A DNA stretch of 56,393 nucleotides from Ectocarpus siliculosus. Lineage: Eukaryota > Sar > Phaeophyceae > Ectocarpales > Ectocarpaceae. Positions 55,689 to 56,393 of the stretch are shown here, piece after piece. Every line of letters begins with the position of its first letter. Positions within the stretch are counted from its first letter, which is position 1. Under the pieces are notes generated by a model. That model did no database searches. It was not told the origin of the DNA and saw only the letters and a list, made by a program, of their open reading frames with translations. The position numbers were made by a program, and so were the translations under genes. Where the stretch lies: positions 26,195-82,587 of the forward strand of contig FN648558.1 in the NCBI GenBank assembly GCA_000310025.1, read 5' to 3'.

Positions 55689-56393
55689 GGGGGGGGGTGT
55701 ACTCATAGCCGTGCATGCCGTAGTCGTTTGACCATTGACCTCGCATCCCTACAAAGCCGGGACGGAGCACGCCGGGTTCTCACCGGACCAGGCTCTCACA
55801 TCACCAAGCGCGAAGCGCCGTGAGGTATTTGGCGAGTCGCATGAAGGGTGAGCTGCATCCTGCTAAGGGTGTTCGGCATCTTGTGCTTACTTCCTTGCGT
55901 ACGGATGACAGCTACGTATGACTTAATTTATTTTCTGGTGCTTTCACTTCCAGAGACAGTTGTAAGCACTGTGTAACTGCCTCGAGGAAGCTTGACCAAT
56001 TTGACACAACGTGGTGCGATCATCCCCCGTTGCGCGGAGTGAGGTTTCTCGACCCCGCACAACATGATCTACTCGACCACCATTATGGTTACCGCCAAAA
56101 AAAAAAAAACCGAGGAAAAAAAAAAAAAACGGTAACCTGGTTGCCGAGTTCACGAAGTGAATTGGCTTATTTTACAACGTCGTTGCCAAGCGACGAAAAC
56201 CCAATCCCGATGGCAAACACCGAGTGGGGGGCTTGTTTTACAACGTCGTTGCCAAGCGACGAAAACCCAAACCCCGATGGCAAACACCGGGGGGGGGCGG
56301 CTTGTTTTACAACGTCGTTGCCAAGCGACGAAAACCCAAACCCCGATGGCAAACACCGGGGAGAGGGGGGGGGGGGGGGGGGGGGGTCTCCCT
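55689..56393 (-). mobile_element. Repeat A copy 5 with expanded 5' units, at window end
   Basis: Body of the sub-family with TAA, then at least three 5' units at about 56169, 56235 and 56305 (periods 66 and 70 bp), each with ACAACGTCGTTGCCAAGCGA and GATGGCAAACACCG separated by G-runs, ending in a long G-run at 56355-56386. Confidence 0.9.

Noticed and set aside
54577-55770. 138-143 codon minus-strand frames in repeat A
   Set aside because: The frame is broken by TAA or indels in other copies and shows no domain; more likely non-coding repeat sequence.

Overview
The window is nuclear DNA of an intron-rich, TE-rich eukaryote. It shows phase-consistent GT-AG introns, no operons, microsatellites, FNIP-type leucine-rich repeats, LINE, hAT-like, Tc1/mariner-like and PIF/Harbinger-like remnants, and a 100-N scaffold gap. 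A stramenopile, most likely a brown alga, fits best. That is inference from gene architecture and repeat style, not a database result.

Layout. 0-7 kb: CATG-palindrome minisatellite arrays, one copy of a roughly 0.6 kb poly-C-tailed repeat (called A here), and two minus-strand ORFs for unrecognised Cys-rich and basic/acidic proteins. 7-15.8 kb: mostly non-coding, with two dispersed repeat families, a foldback element, a strong hairpin, and one of two copies of an unrecognised protein module (the other is at 5.5 kb).

15.8-38.2 kb holds the main gene. I could join 23 exons, every junction GT-AG and every phase consistent, into one 1158-residue frame. It encodes a type II membrane protein with an N-terminal glycosyltransferase-like domain (ESD motif), a duplicated Cys-rich module, a spacer, and a C-terminal glycosyltransferase domain with a DSD motif that resembles DUF6492-type proteins. 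Its introns carry an antisense LINE, an antisense DDE transposase relic, a tandem repeat and a 250-bp MITE.

38-43.8 kb: FNIP-repeat fragments, a roughly 1.15 kb element with perfect 26-bp inverted ends around a tandem-repeat ORF, a strong hairpin, a small two-exon minus-strand gene with a RING-like end, and a GC-rich coding-like block. 44.0-47.1 kb: a hAT-like element with a perfect 8-bp target duplication, carrying a repeat A copy, the gap and a LINE reverse-transcriptase ORF. 47-54 kb: a 334-codon frame broken by a single TAG, a charged minus-strand frame and a PIF/Harbinger-like transposase C-terminus. 54.5-56.4 kb: three head-to-tail repeat A copies running to the end.

The most unusual signal is that the LINE and repeat A end in the same roughly 50-nt tail: a GGTCAA segment, a GGCATG...ATGAG short stem, then GAGTAC and poly-C. 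That looks like a LINE/SINE-type partnership using poly-C instead of poly-A.
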